From Bacteroidales bacterium UBA3808 (GTDB lineage Bacteria > Bacteroidota > Bacteroidia > Bacteroidales > Paludibacteraceae): a DNA stretch of 12,243 nucleotides. The first letter of the stretch is position 1. Every line of letters begins with the position of its first letter. Both the position numbers and the translations under genes were made by a program. The notes under the pieces are model-generated. The model was not told where the DNA came from, ran no database searches, and saw only the letters and a list, made by a program, of their open reading frames with translations. This document shows, one piece after another, positions 1 to 6,218 of this stretch. The DNA is taken from contig DFEG01000020.1 of the NCBI GenBank assembly GCA_002369075.1, forward strand, positions 632-12,874, read 5' to 3'.

Positions 1-480
1 GCCGCCAACAGCCGCCTGCGTTTATATAGTGTCCCGCGCGAAGAGGAGGAGTGGATGCCGAACCTGTTGCTGCAAAAGATTCCGGCAGTCGCTTTCACCG
101 CCACGGCAAGGGTCAGGTTCTGCCCCAACCCCCATAAGAAAATGACCGGCGCAGAACAAGCTGGCATGATCGTCACCGGACGCAAAGCGTCGTTCAGAGT
201 AGAAGTGCCGGTAACGGACGAATGGGTGTACCTCAAATTAGAGATGAACGACAAGCAGCGGGGACAGTTCTATGTGGGAGTCGAAAAGCCAGAGTCAAAA
301 GACAAAAGCGGTATTGAGTGGACCCGGGCCGGAGAGCCGTTCCAGGCGGTCGAGGGGCATTGGATAGGCGCGCAGGCAGGACTCTTCTGCACCCGCGACG
401 ACAGGCCTCACAATGACGCCGGGTGGCTCGATGCAGACTGGTTCGAGATACAGTTACAAGCACCAAAAAAGCGCCCTTAG
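1..480 (+). CDS. Glycoside hydrolase family 43-type beta-xylosidase/arabinofuranosidase, C-terminal fragment
   Basis: The frame is open from base 1 to a TAG at 478-480, so this is the last 159 residues of a gene that starts outside the window; the ATG at 55 is internal. The fragment resembles the C-terminal concanavalin A-like beta-sandwich found behind the five-bladed propeller in GH43 beta-xylosidases and arabinofuranosidases. Visible hallmarks are RLRLYSV (residues 5-11), PNLLLQK (20-26), FTATARVRF (32-40), GHWIGAQAGLFC (119-130) and ADWFEI near the end (145-150). In that family the domain packs on the propeller and helps shape the active-site pocket; the catalytic acids would lie upstream and are not seen. 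The expected role is release of xylose or arabinose from plant hemicellulose; exact substrate and localisation cannot be told. The gene converges on the operon, and its last codons (KKRP, stop) form one arm of the terminator. Confidence 0.82.
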   Translation, partial: AANSRLRLYSVPREEEEWMPNLLLQKIPAVAFTATARVRFCPNPHKKMTGAEQAGMIVTGRKASFRVEVPVTDEWVYLKLEMNDKQRGQFYVGVEKPESKDKSGIEWTRAGEPFQAVEGHWIGAQAGLFCTRDDRPHNDAGWLDADWFEIQLQAPKKRP

Positions 481-491
481 GACGCTTTTTT
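465..491. terminator. Bidirectional intrinsic terminator between the GH43 gene and aspS
   Basis: Two 12-nt arms, AAAAAAGCGCCC (465-476) and GGACGCTTTTTT (480-491), flank a 3-nt loop. Read rightwards there is one C-A mismatch; read leftwards the same position becomes a U-G wobble, so the stem is fully paired for the aspS transcript. Each orientation ends in six U. It lies 28 nt past the aspS stop and overlaps the final codons and the stop of the GH43 gene, so one element probably serves both convergent units. Confidence 0.85.
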
Positions 492-519
492 GATACCCGT
501 AAAGGTGTTTGTATTCCCA

Positions 520-1896
520 TCAAGGAGCAACACGGTTGATGTCACGCGGGAACATGGAGCACTCCTTCACATTCGCGATACCGAGGAAACAAGCGGTTAT
601 ACGCTCGAGTCCGATGGCGAAACCGCCGTGCGGCGGCATGCCGTTCTTGAAGGTATCGAGGTAGAAATGGAAGGCGTCGGGGTTCATGCCACGGCGAATC
701 ATCTTCTCTCGATAGTCCGCCTCTTTATGCATACGCTGACCGCCGGAAGTGATCTCCAGTCCGCGCATGAGGAGGTCAAAACTGAGGGTCAGCGACGGGT
801 CCTCAGGATCGTCCATGGCATAGAAAGCACGGTGCTCGGAGGGGAAATGGGTGACGAAGACAAAGTCCGAGTCGTATTTCTCCTTGGCGTACCGGCAGAT
901 AGCGCGCTCCTCTTCCGGAGCCAAGTCATCCTCGCCGCGGTGGTCCGCCTCGCAGAGATGGTTCTCAAAGAGAATCTCATGCACCTCGCTCAGTTTCCAT
1001 GCCGGCACCTGATCGGGAAGAACCGGATTGACGGCATTGAGGAGGTTGAGCTCGTGCGCACAGTCGCGCTCTACGACGGCGATGATATGCCGCAGCAGGG
1101 CTGCTTCCAATGTCATGACATCTTCCTGACCTTTGATAAAGCCCATCTCGACATCCAGCGAGATATACTCGTTGAGGTGGCGCGAGGTGGCATGTTTCTC
1201 CGCACGATAGGCCGGAGCGATCTCAAAGACGCGCTCATAGACGCCGACGCCGATCTGTTTGTAGAACTGCGGGGACTGGGCGAGATAGACCTGTTTGCCG
1301 AAATAATCCATTTTGAAGACGTTCGCACCGCCTTCTGCTCCCTCGGAAACGATCTTCGGGGTGAAGATCTGGGTGAAGCCGTTAGCAGCAAGGAACTCGC
1401 CGAACGCGCGTGCGATAGTGGACTGCACTTTGAGGATCGCCATGTCGCGCGGGTTACGGAGGGTTACCTGGCGGTTATCGAACTTATAACGAAGGAGGGT
1501 CTCCTCGTCGCCGAACTTGAGGGCGTTCATATCGACCACTTCGGAGGTCGTCGGACGGCTCAGGACGCGCACCTCGGCAACCGCTATCTCGATGGTGTTG
1601 TAGAACGCTGCCGGGTCTTTGATCTTCGCCTCATTAACGGTACCGGTGAGGGTAACCGCCATCTCGCGGCAGAGCGCGCTCATAGCGATCTCGTTGCCGG
1701 CTTCGTCAAAGAACTTGGAAGTCTCATTGGAGACTACCGCCTGCAACAAGCCACGGCTTTTTCGAAGTACAATAAATCCGCCCCACTTGGTGACGCGGAC
1801 ATTGTGTATCATACCGCTGACGGTAACACTATCGCCAACCTTGCAGTTGTCAATAGTGATACCTTGCGGTTGATGGTTATTTACATCCAGAAACAT
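520..1896 (-). CDS. aspS: Aspartyl-tRNA synthetase, archaeal/eukaryotic type (possibly non-discriminating)
   Basis: This class II synthetase of 458 residues charges tRNA with aspartate in the cytoplasm. An N-terminal OB-fold (about 20-115) binds the anticodon. The catalytic core follows with motif 2 (EIAPAYRAEKH, about 225-235), the GGQR segment (385-388), motif 3 (GFAIGLER, about 425-432) and the ending MFPRDINRVAP, typical of archaeal-type AspRS. The roughly 590-residue bacterial AspRS with its GAD insertion is clearly different. His31 aligns with the Trp26 position of Thermococcus AspRS; His there, with a nearby loop proline (Pro95 is a candidate), is linked in archaeal enzymes to charging both tRNA-Asp and tRNA-Asn, which would require GatCAB. 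That specificity is inference. I chose the ATG at 1896; an in-frame TTG at 1908 would add four residues but sits inside a repeat. The gene is 33 nt behind rplQ with no terminator between, so it probably belongs to the operon. AsnRS is less likely because of the GGQR and C-terminal motifs. Confidence 0.92.
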   Translation of the reverse strand: MFLDVNNHQPQGITIDNCKVGDSVTVSGMIHNVRVTKWGGFIVLRKSRGLLQAVVSNETSKFFDEAGNEIAMSALCREMAVTLTGTVNEAKIKDPAAFYNTIEIAVAEVRVLSRPTTSEVVDMNALKFGDEETLLRYKFDNRQVTLRNPRDMAILKVQSTIARAFGEFLAANGFTQIFTPKIVSEGAEGGANVFKMDYFGKQVYLAQSPQFYKQIGVGVYERVFEIAPAYRAEKHATSRHLNEYISLDVEMGFIKGQEDVMTLEAALLRHIIAVVERDCAHELNLLNAVNPVLPDQVPAWKLSEVHEILFENHLCEADHRGEDDLAPEEERAICRYAKEKYDSDFVFVTHFPSEHRAFYAMDDPEDPSLTLSFDLLMRGLEITSGGQRMHKEADYREKMIRRGMNPDAFHFYLDTFKNGMPPHGGFAIGLERITACFLGIANVKECSMFPRDINRVAP

Positions 1897-1914
1897 GATA
1901 ATTGTCAATTATCA
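1896..1914 (-). repeat. A/T-only inverted repeat at the aspS start codon
   Basis: On the transcript strand, 8-nt arms TGATAATT and AATTATCA flank a GAC loop. The last base of the second arm is the A of the aspS ATG. All eight pairs are A-U or G-U/G-C-poor (seven A/U positions and one G-C), so the stem is weak, but it could partly mask the start. It arises from the overlapping 14-nt tandem repeat and may have no separate function. Confidence 0.5.
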
Positions 1915-1932
1915 ATTGTCAACTATCAATTA
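1900..1932. repeat. 14-nt tandem repeat in the rplQ-aspS gap
   Basis: On the plus strand AATTGTCAATTATC (1900-1913) is followed by AATTGTCAACTATC (1914-1927), one mismatch apart, and by a partial third unit starting AATTA (1928-1932). The array fills almost the whole gap, and the partial unit runs into the rplQ stop codon (1930-1932). The only alternative aspS start, TTG at 1908, lies inside it. Its function is unknown. Confidence 0.75.
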
Positions 1933-2415
1933 TTCAGCAGCGGGAGCCTCGGCGGCAGCTTCGGCTTGTGCCTCTGCTACCTCCTCCTTAACGGCTTTCT
2001 TGCCGGCACGGCGGGTAGCTTTCTTAGCTGCTTTCTTGGTCTCCTTGAGCATGTTATCGTTGTAGTCAACGAGCTCAATGATACACATCTCAGCAGCGTC
2101 ACCCAGACGGAAACCGGTGCGGAGGATACGCGTGTAACCACCCGGACGGTTAGCAATCTTCTCGCCTACGTTCTGGAAGAGCTCGGTAACGACCTCTTTC
2201 TGCTTGAGGAGGGAGAAAGCCAGACGGCGGTTATTCATGTTATCCTCTTTTGCGCGAGTGAGGATGGGCTCCACGTAAATGCGGAGTGCTTTCGCCTTAG
2301 CGAGGGTAGTGCTGATACGCTTGTGCATGATCAGCGAGCACGCCATATTGGACAGCATCGCAGCGCGATGGTTGGCCTTGCGGCTAAGGTGGTTGAATTT
2401 CTTATTATGACGCAT
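1930..2415 (-). CDS. rplQ: 50S ribosomal protein L17
   Basis: L17 is a late-binding large-subunit protein near the exit-tunnel side of the ribosome. The 161-residue product opens with MRHNKKFNHLSRKANHRAAM, the standard L17 N-terminus, followed by the conserved core through NRPGGYTRILRTGFRLGDAAEM (about 89-110) and ELVDYN. After about residue 125 comes a low-complexity tail of Lys, Ala and Glu, absent from the shorter E. coli protein but usual in Bacteroidota. The gene keeps its normal place behind rpoA, but the gap is 88 nt, the widest in the operon, and is filled with short repeats. The start context is ATATT-ATG with no Shine-Dalgarno sequence. aspS follows 33 nt downstream. Confidence 0.98.
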   Translation of the reverse strand: MRHNKKFNHLSRKANHRAAMLSNMACSLIMHKRISTTLAKAKALRIYVEPILTRAKEDNMNNRRLAFSLLKQKEVVTELFQNVGEKIANRPGGYTRILRTGFRLGDAAEMCIIELVDYNDNMLKETKKAAKKATRRAGKKAVKEEVAEAQAEAAAEAPAAE

Positions 2416-2449
2416 AATATTTTAAATTACATTTAAAATTATTTACAAT

Positions 2450-2496
2450 TTGGTCATTTACCATTTACCATTTATTTGGTCATTGGGTTATTAACC
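2450..2496. repeat. Short tandem and direct repeats in the rpoA-rplQ gap
   Basis: Three tandem copies of the heptamer CATTTAC (last one incomplete) occupy 2455-2474. They are bracketed by two direct copies of TTGGTCATT at 2450-2458 and 2476-2484. An 11-nt odd palindrome, GGTTATTAACC, follows at 2486-2496 near the rpoA stop. The rest of the 88-nt gap (2416-2503) is plain A/T-rich sequence. No G/C-rich hairpin with a U tract is seen, so this is not a standard terminator. Confidence 0.75.
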
Positions 2497-2503
2497 ATTA
2501 TCA

Positions 2504-3496
2504 TTAATCCAGCGCTCTGTAGCGCGAGATATCCATGCCGAAGGCAAGTCCGTTACGCTCAAGCAGTTCGTCGAGCTCGGTGAGAGACTTCTTACCGAAG
2601 TTACGGAACTTGAGGAGGTCAGCGCGGTGGTACTTAACGAGTTCGCCAAGGGTCTCTACTTCAGCTTGTTTCAAGCAGTTGAGTGCACGGACGGAGAGGT
2701 CCATATCCTGCAGTTTCTGGTTGAGGAGCTGACGCATGCGAAGCATCTCTTCGTCGAGTGCGTTGTTGTTCTTCTTGGTCTCCTCCTCAAGGACGATGCG
2801 TTCGTCAGAGAAGAGCATGAAGTGGTAGATAAGTATCTTGGCTGCTTCGGTAAGAGCCTGTTGCGGGGCAATGGAGCCGTCCGTGGTGATCTCGAGGGTG
2901 AGTTTCTCGTAGTCGGTACGTTGCTCGACACGGTACTGGTCAACCGAAATCATGACGTTGCGGATCGGGGTGTAGATAGAATCGATAGCGAGCGTTCCGA
3001 TAGGATCGTTCTTCTTGCGATTCTCGTCACCGGGCACGTATCCGCGTCCCTTGTTGATGGTTATCTCAATCTCGAAATCGGCGGAGTCGTCGAGTTCGGC
3101 AAGCAGCAAATCGGGGTTGAGCACCTCGAAGGACTGGAGAACGGTATTAAACTCACCGGCAATAAACGTCTTCTGCTTACGGACGTGAAGTTTAACGGTC
3201 TCTGTTTCCTCCTCGATACCCTCCTTGCGGATGAAGCGTACTTGCTTGAGGTTGAGGATAAGGTTGGTAACGTCAGTGATAACACCGGGGATGGTAGCAA
3301 ATTCATGATCAATACCGCTGATCTTGACAGAGCAGATGGCGTATCCCTCGAGGCTGCCGAGCAGCACACGGCGGATAGCATTGCCTATCGTAATTCCGTA
3401 CCCCGGCTCGAGCGGGCGAAACTCAAAGATGCCTTTGTTCGCGCTCGAATCCAACATTATCACCTTATCAGGTTTGATGAAATTTAATATTGCCAT
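2504..3496 (-). CDS. rpoA: DNA-directed RNA polymerase alpha subunit
   Basis: The 330-residue alpha subunit dimerises to nucleate RNA polymerase assembly. The N-terminal domain (about 1-235) carries GYGITIGNAIRRVLL (32-46), which forms the dimer and beta-contacting region. A linker rich in Glu, Lys and Asn (about 236-258) leads to the C-terminal domain (about 262-325). This contains SVRALNCLK, where Arg270 corresponds to E. coli Arg265, the UP-element DNA contact, and RNFGKKSLTEL (298-308), the second helix-hairpin-helix. Length and domains are intact. It starts 11 nt after the rpsD stop and has no Shine-Dalgarno sequence; the base at -3 is T, one of few exceptions in this operon. Confidence 0.99.
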   Translation of the reverse strand: MAILNFIKPDKVIMLDSSANKGIFEFRPLEPGYGITIGNAIRRVLLGSLEGYAICSVKISGIDHEFATIPGVITDVTNLILNLKQVRFIRKEGIEEETETVKLHVRKQKTFIAGEFNTVLQSFEVLNPDLLLAELDDSADFEIEITINKGRGYVPGDENRKKNDPIGTLAIDSIYTPIRNVMISVDQYRVEQRTDYEKLTLEITTDGSIAPQQALTEAAKILIYHFMLFSDERIVLEEETKKNNNALDEEMLRMRQLLNQKLQDMDLSVRALNCLKQAEVETLGELVKYHRADLLKFRNFGKKSLTELDELLERNGLAFGMDISRYRALD

Positions 3497-3507
3497 GAAT
3501 TTAATTA

Positions 3508-4113
3508 TTATTTAGAGTACAACTCAACGATTAATTGCTCCTTGATGTTCTCGGGGATTTCCTCACGTGCGGGAACATTGAGCAGTTTGCCGGCTTTCTC
3601 GCCCTCATTCCACTCAAGCCAGGAGTAACGGCCATGGTTGAAGCCCTGAAGGGACTCGTTGATGACCTCGAGCGATTTCGCTTTCTCGCGGACTGCAACT
3701 ACCTGGCCGGGTTTTACCTCGTAGGAAGGAATGTTGACAACCTTGCCGTCCACGGTAATGTGGCGGTGGGAAACGAGCTGACGTGCGGCAGCACGGGTCG
3801 GCGCCATGCCGAGACGATACACGATATTATCCAGACGGCACTCGAGGAGCTGAATCAGGATCTCACCGGTAATACCTTTGGTACGAGCCGCCTTCGCGAA
3901 AAGGAGACGGAACTGACGCTCCAATACACCATACGTGTATTTCGCTTTCTGTTTCTCTGCCAACTGAGTACCATACTCAGAGTTTTTCTTACGACGGTTT
4001 ACACCGTGTTGTCCGGGTGCGTACGGACGTTTAGCGAGCACCTTATCCTCGCCGAAGATAGCCTCACCGAAACGGCGGGCAATGCGAGATTTTGGGCCAA
4101 TATATCTTGCCAT
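3508..4113 (-). CDS. rpsD: 30S ribosomal protein S4
   Basis: S4 is a primary 16S rRNA-binding protein that nucleates 30S assembly and lines the mRNA entry site. The 201-residue protein starts MARYIGPKSRIARRFGE and shows the linker KRPYAPGQHG (28-37). An S4 RNA-binding fold follows (LLECRLDNIVYRLGMAPTRA, about 89-108; ARQLVSHRHITVDGKVV, about 110-126). The N-terminal extension has no cysteines, so this is a zinc-free form; the only cysteine is in LLECRLD. In enterobacteria S4 represses the alpha operon; no equivalent pseudoknot is evident here. Gaps are 31 nt from rpsK and 11 nt to rpoA. Confidence 0.99.
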   Translation of the reverse strand: MARYIGPKSRIARRFGEAIFGEDKVLAKRPYAPGQHGVNRRKKNSEYGTQLAEKQKAKYTYGVLERQFRLLFAKAARTKGITGEILIQLLECRLDNIVYRLGMAPTRAAARQLVSHRHITVDGKVVNIPSYEVKPGQVVAVREKAKSLEVINESLQGFNHGRYSWLEWNEGEKAGKLLNVPAREEIPENIKEQLIVELYSK

Positions 4114-4144
4114 AGTTGTTAAATTACGTTAAAGGGTTAAACAA

Positions 4145-4534
4145 TTATACACGACGACGTTTCGGCGGACGGCAACCGTTGTGCGGCATCGGAGTCACAT
4201 CTACGATCTCCGTTACATCGATACCTGCTGCTACACAGGCACGGATAGCCGACTCACGTCCCTGTCCGGGACCCTTAACGTATGCTTTGACTTTACGCAG
4301 ACCCAGGTCATAAGCGACCTTGCAGCAGTCAGCTGCTGCCATCTGTGCTGCGTACGGAGTATTCTTTTTGCTGCCACGGAAGCCTTGTTTACCGGCGGAA
4401 GACCAGCTGATAACCTGGCCGTCTCCGTTAGCAACAGTAACGATTACGTTGTTGAAAGAAGACATCACGTGAAGCTGGCCGACACCATCGATCTTCACTA
4501 CGCGCTTCTTAGCTGCAATAGCTTTCTTTGCCAT
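4145..4534 (-). CDS. rpsK: 30S ribosomal protein S11
   Basis: S11 sits on the 30S platform near the mRNA exit and contacts the Shine-Dalgarno helix region. The 129-residue protein has the usual short basic N-terminus and the core VMSSFNNVIVTVANGDGQVI (23-42). WSSAGKQGFRGSKKNTPYAAQ follows (about 44-64), then VKGPGQGRESA, and the strongly conserved ending DVTPMPHNGCRPPKRRRV. It lies 39 nt after rpsM and 31 nt before rpsD. The start context is ACATT-ATG-GC without a Shine-Dalgarno sequence. Confidence 0.99.
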   Translation of the reverse strand: MAKKAIAAKKRVVKIDGVGQLHVMSSFNNVIVTVANGDGQVISWSSAGKQGFRGSKKNTPYAAQMAAADCCKVAYDLGLRKVKAYVKGPGQGRESAIRACVAAGIDVTEIVDVTPMPHNGCRPPKRRRV

Positions 4535-4573
4535 AATGTTTGATAGATTATTTGATTAATTACTAACGGTTGA

Positions 4574-4954
4574 TTACTTCGTTGCTTTCTTCTTGTTTGC
4601 AACAGTTTTCTTACGTCCCTTGCGCGTGCGGGCGTTGTTCTTGGTGCTCTGTCCACGAACCGGAAGACCGATACGGTGGCGCACACCACGGTAACAACCG
4701 ATATCCATCAAACGCTTGATGTTCAATTGTGTTTCCGAACGAAGATCACCCTCTACTTTGAATTTAGTTCCGATGATCTCACGGACTTTAGCTGCTTGGT
4801 CATCCGTCCAATTCTCTACCTTGATGCTTGGGTCAATGCCTGCCTCTGCGAGAATTTTCTTTGCGCTTGAACGACCTATTCCGTAGATATAAGTCAGACT
4901 GACTTCGCCACATTTGTTTTGCGGTATATCTACACCGACAATTCTTATAGCCAT
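4574..4954 (-). CDS. rpsM: 30S ribosomal protein S13
   Basis: S13 is in the head of the small subunit, forms intersubunit bridges with L5 and 23S rRNA, and touches P-site tRNA through its tail. The 126-residue protein begins MAIRIVGVDIPQNK. It carries the helix-two-turn-helix IYGIGRSSAKKILAEAGID (24-42) and the signature GCYRGVRHRIGLPVRGQ (about 86-102), followed by TKNNARTRKG and a lysine-rich tail. The 74-nt gap before it (4955-5028) is very A/T-rich; I could not find a convincing Bacteroidota promoter (TTTG / TAnnTTTG) in it. Confidence 0.99.
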   Translation of the reverse strand: MAIRIVGVDIPQNKCGEVSLTYIYGIGRSSAKKILAEAGIDPSIKVENWTDDQAAKVREIIGTKFKVEGDLRSETQLNIKRLMDIGCYRGVRHRIGLPVRGQSTKNNARTRKGRKKTVANKKKATK

Positions 4955-5028
4955 AATTAAATACTAAGGATAAATTTGTTAAAAATAAATTGATTTAAGA
5001 AGTAGTTGATTCTAATTAAAGATCACGC

Positions 5029-5145
5029 TTATCCTTGACGCATCTTCATTTTAGGATCCTTCTTGTTGATAACATACAAGTGCCCTTTGCGGCGTACGAT
5101 TTTGCAGTCCGCATTGCGCTTCTTGATCGATGCTCTAACTTTCAT
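5029..5145 (-). CDS. rpmJ: 50S ribosomal protein L36, zinc-free form
   Basis: This 38-residue reading frame starts MKVRASIKKRNADCKIVRRK and ends KMKMRQG, matching L36, the smallest large-subunit protein, in length and at both ends. In zinc-binding L36 the ligands are Cys11, Cys14, Cys27 and a His near 32-33. Here residue 11 is Asn, 14 is Cys, 27 is Asn and 33 is Met, so only one ligand survives and zinc binding is not expected. This agrees with the known cysteine-poor L36 class. It lies 32 nt after infA and 74 nt before rpsM, its usual place. The start context is TTCAGCA-ATG, one of the few without A at -3. Confidence 0.97.
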   Translation of the reverse strand: MKVRASIKKRNADCKIVRRKGHLYVINKKDPKMKMRQG

Positions 5146-5177
5146 TGCTGAATAAGAGTTTTAATAGTTTTAATAAT

Positions 5178-5396
5178 TTACTTGTAGCGGAAGGAGATTC
5201 TTCCTTTGGTGAGATCGTAGGGACTCATCTCCACTTTCACGCGGTCGCCGGCAAGGATCTTGATATAATGCATACGCATCTTACCGGAGATGTGGGCGAT
5301 GATGAGCGGTCCGTTCTCGAGCTGGACGCGGAACATGGCATTGGACAATGCCTCTACTACCGTTCCATCCACTTCAATTGCGTCTTGTTTAGCCAT
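5178..5396 (-). CDS. infA: Translation initiation factor IF-1
   Basis: IF-1 binds the 30S A site during initiation and supports IF-2 and IF-3. The 72-residue product is a single S1-like OB-fold of standard length: MAKQDAIEVDGTVVEALSNA, then MFRVQLENG, AHISGKMRMHYIKILAGDRV (34-53) and SPYDLTKGRISFRYK at the end. It lies 24 nt after map and 32 nt before rpmJ, the usual Bacteroidota arrangement. The start context is ACCATT-ATG-GC with no Shine-Dalgarno sequence. Confidence 0.99.
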   Translation of the reverse strand: MAKQDAIEVDGTVVEALSNAMFRVQLENGPLIIAHISGKMRMHYIKILAGDRVKVEMSPYDLTKGRISFRYK

Positions 5397-5420
5397 AATG
5401 GTGTTTATTTAGATGATTAA

Positions 5421-6206
5421 TCAGATAAATCTGTCTCCTAAGACCTCACGGATATAATCGAAGGTGGATAAGATATCGGCTTTGCCGTTCCTTACGCAGA
5501 CGGAGAGCTCGTAGTGTGCCGCAGGCTTGCGGTCGATGGTACGTGCGGTCCATCCGTCATCCTCGATGAGGACATTACGTCTGCCAAGGGTGATCATGGG
5601 CTCGATGGCGAGCGTCATGCCGGACTTGAGGACGATACCGTTGCCCCGTCTGCCGTAGTTGCACACCTCGGGATCCTCGTGCATGTCACGCCCGATGCCG
5701 TGCCCCACGAACTCACGTACAACGCCGTAGCCGGCGCGCTCGCAGTGGTTCTGGATAGCGAAACTGATGTCACCCAGACGATGTCCGGTAACTGCCTGCT
5801 CAATGCCGAGGTAGAGTGCCTCCTTCGTCGTGCGCAGCAGTTTCATCACCTCGTCCGATACCTCTCCTACAGGGAAGGTATAAGCCGAGTCCGAGTGCCA
5901 GCCGTTGAGTTCAATGGACGAATCGACGGAGATAATGTCGCCGTCCTTGAGGACGACCTTGTCGGACGGGATACCGTGCACCACCACCTCGTTGACCGAG
6001 GTACAGAGGGTGGCAGGATAATCCTCGTAGCCCAGACAAGCGGGTCTGCCGCCGTTGTCCATGATGAACTCGTAAGCAATCTTATCGAGTTGGGCGGTAG
6101 TAACACCCGGCTTGATAGCCTTTGCCACTTCGGCGTAGGTCTTACCAAGCAGGATGTTGCTTGCCCGCATGAGTTCTATCTCTTCGTCTGTCTTGAGAAA
6201 AATCAT
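5421..6206 (-). CDS. map: Type I methionine aminopeptidase
   Basis: This cytoplasmic metalloenzyme removes the initiator methionine from nascent proteins with small second residues. The 261-residue protein has the full pita-bread active site. His77 (VHGIP), the metal ligands Asp95 (SVDSS) and Asp106 (HSDSA), His169 (VGHGIG), Glu202 (AIEPM) and Glu233 (HYELS) match E. coli His79, Asp97, Asp108, His171, Glu204 and Glu235. There is no N-terminal extension, as expected for type Ia. It starts 12 nt after the secY stop and is followed by infA after 24 nt. In many other bacteria adk lies between secY and map; here it is absent. The base at -3 is T. Confidence 0.98.
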   Translation of the reverse strand: MIFLKTDEEIELMRASNILLGKTYAEVAKAIKPGVTTAQLDKIAYEFIMDNGGRPACLGYEDYPATLCTSVNEVVVHGIPSDKVVLKDGDIISVDSSIELNGWHSDSAYTFPVGEVSDEVMKLLRTTKEALYLGIEQAVTGHRLGDISFAIQNHCERAGYGVVREFVGHGIGRDMHEDPEVCNYGRRGNGIVLKSGMTLAIEPMITLGRRNVLIEDDGWTARTIDRKPAAHYELSVCVRNGKADILSTFDYIREVLGDRFI

Positions 6207-6218
6207 CTAAGTAACGAA

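Noticed and set aside
1906..1908. TTG as the aspS start, giving four extra residues.
   Set aside because: It falls inside the 14-nt tandem repeat, and an ATG with A at -3 follows at 1896.
490..2436. A 648-codon open frame on the plus strand opposite aspS and rplQ.
   Set aside because: It lies antisense to two well-supported genes, has no recognisable domain, and crosses the A/T-rich repeat gap. Such long mirror frames arise from the codon bias of the real genes.
2627..3487. A 286-codon plus-strand open frame opposite rpoA.
   Set aside because: It is fully contained within rpoA, antisense, with no recognisable motif.
4955..5028. Possible internal promoter in the 74-nt gap before rpsM.
   Set aside because: The gap is A/T-rich, but I found no TTTG and TAnnTTTG pair with correct spacing.
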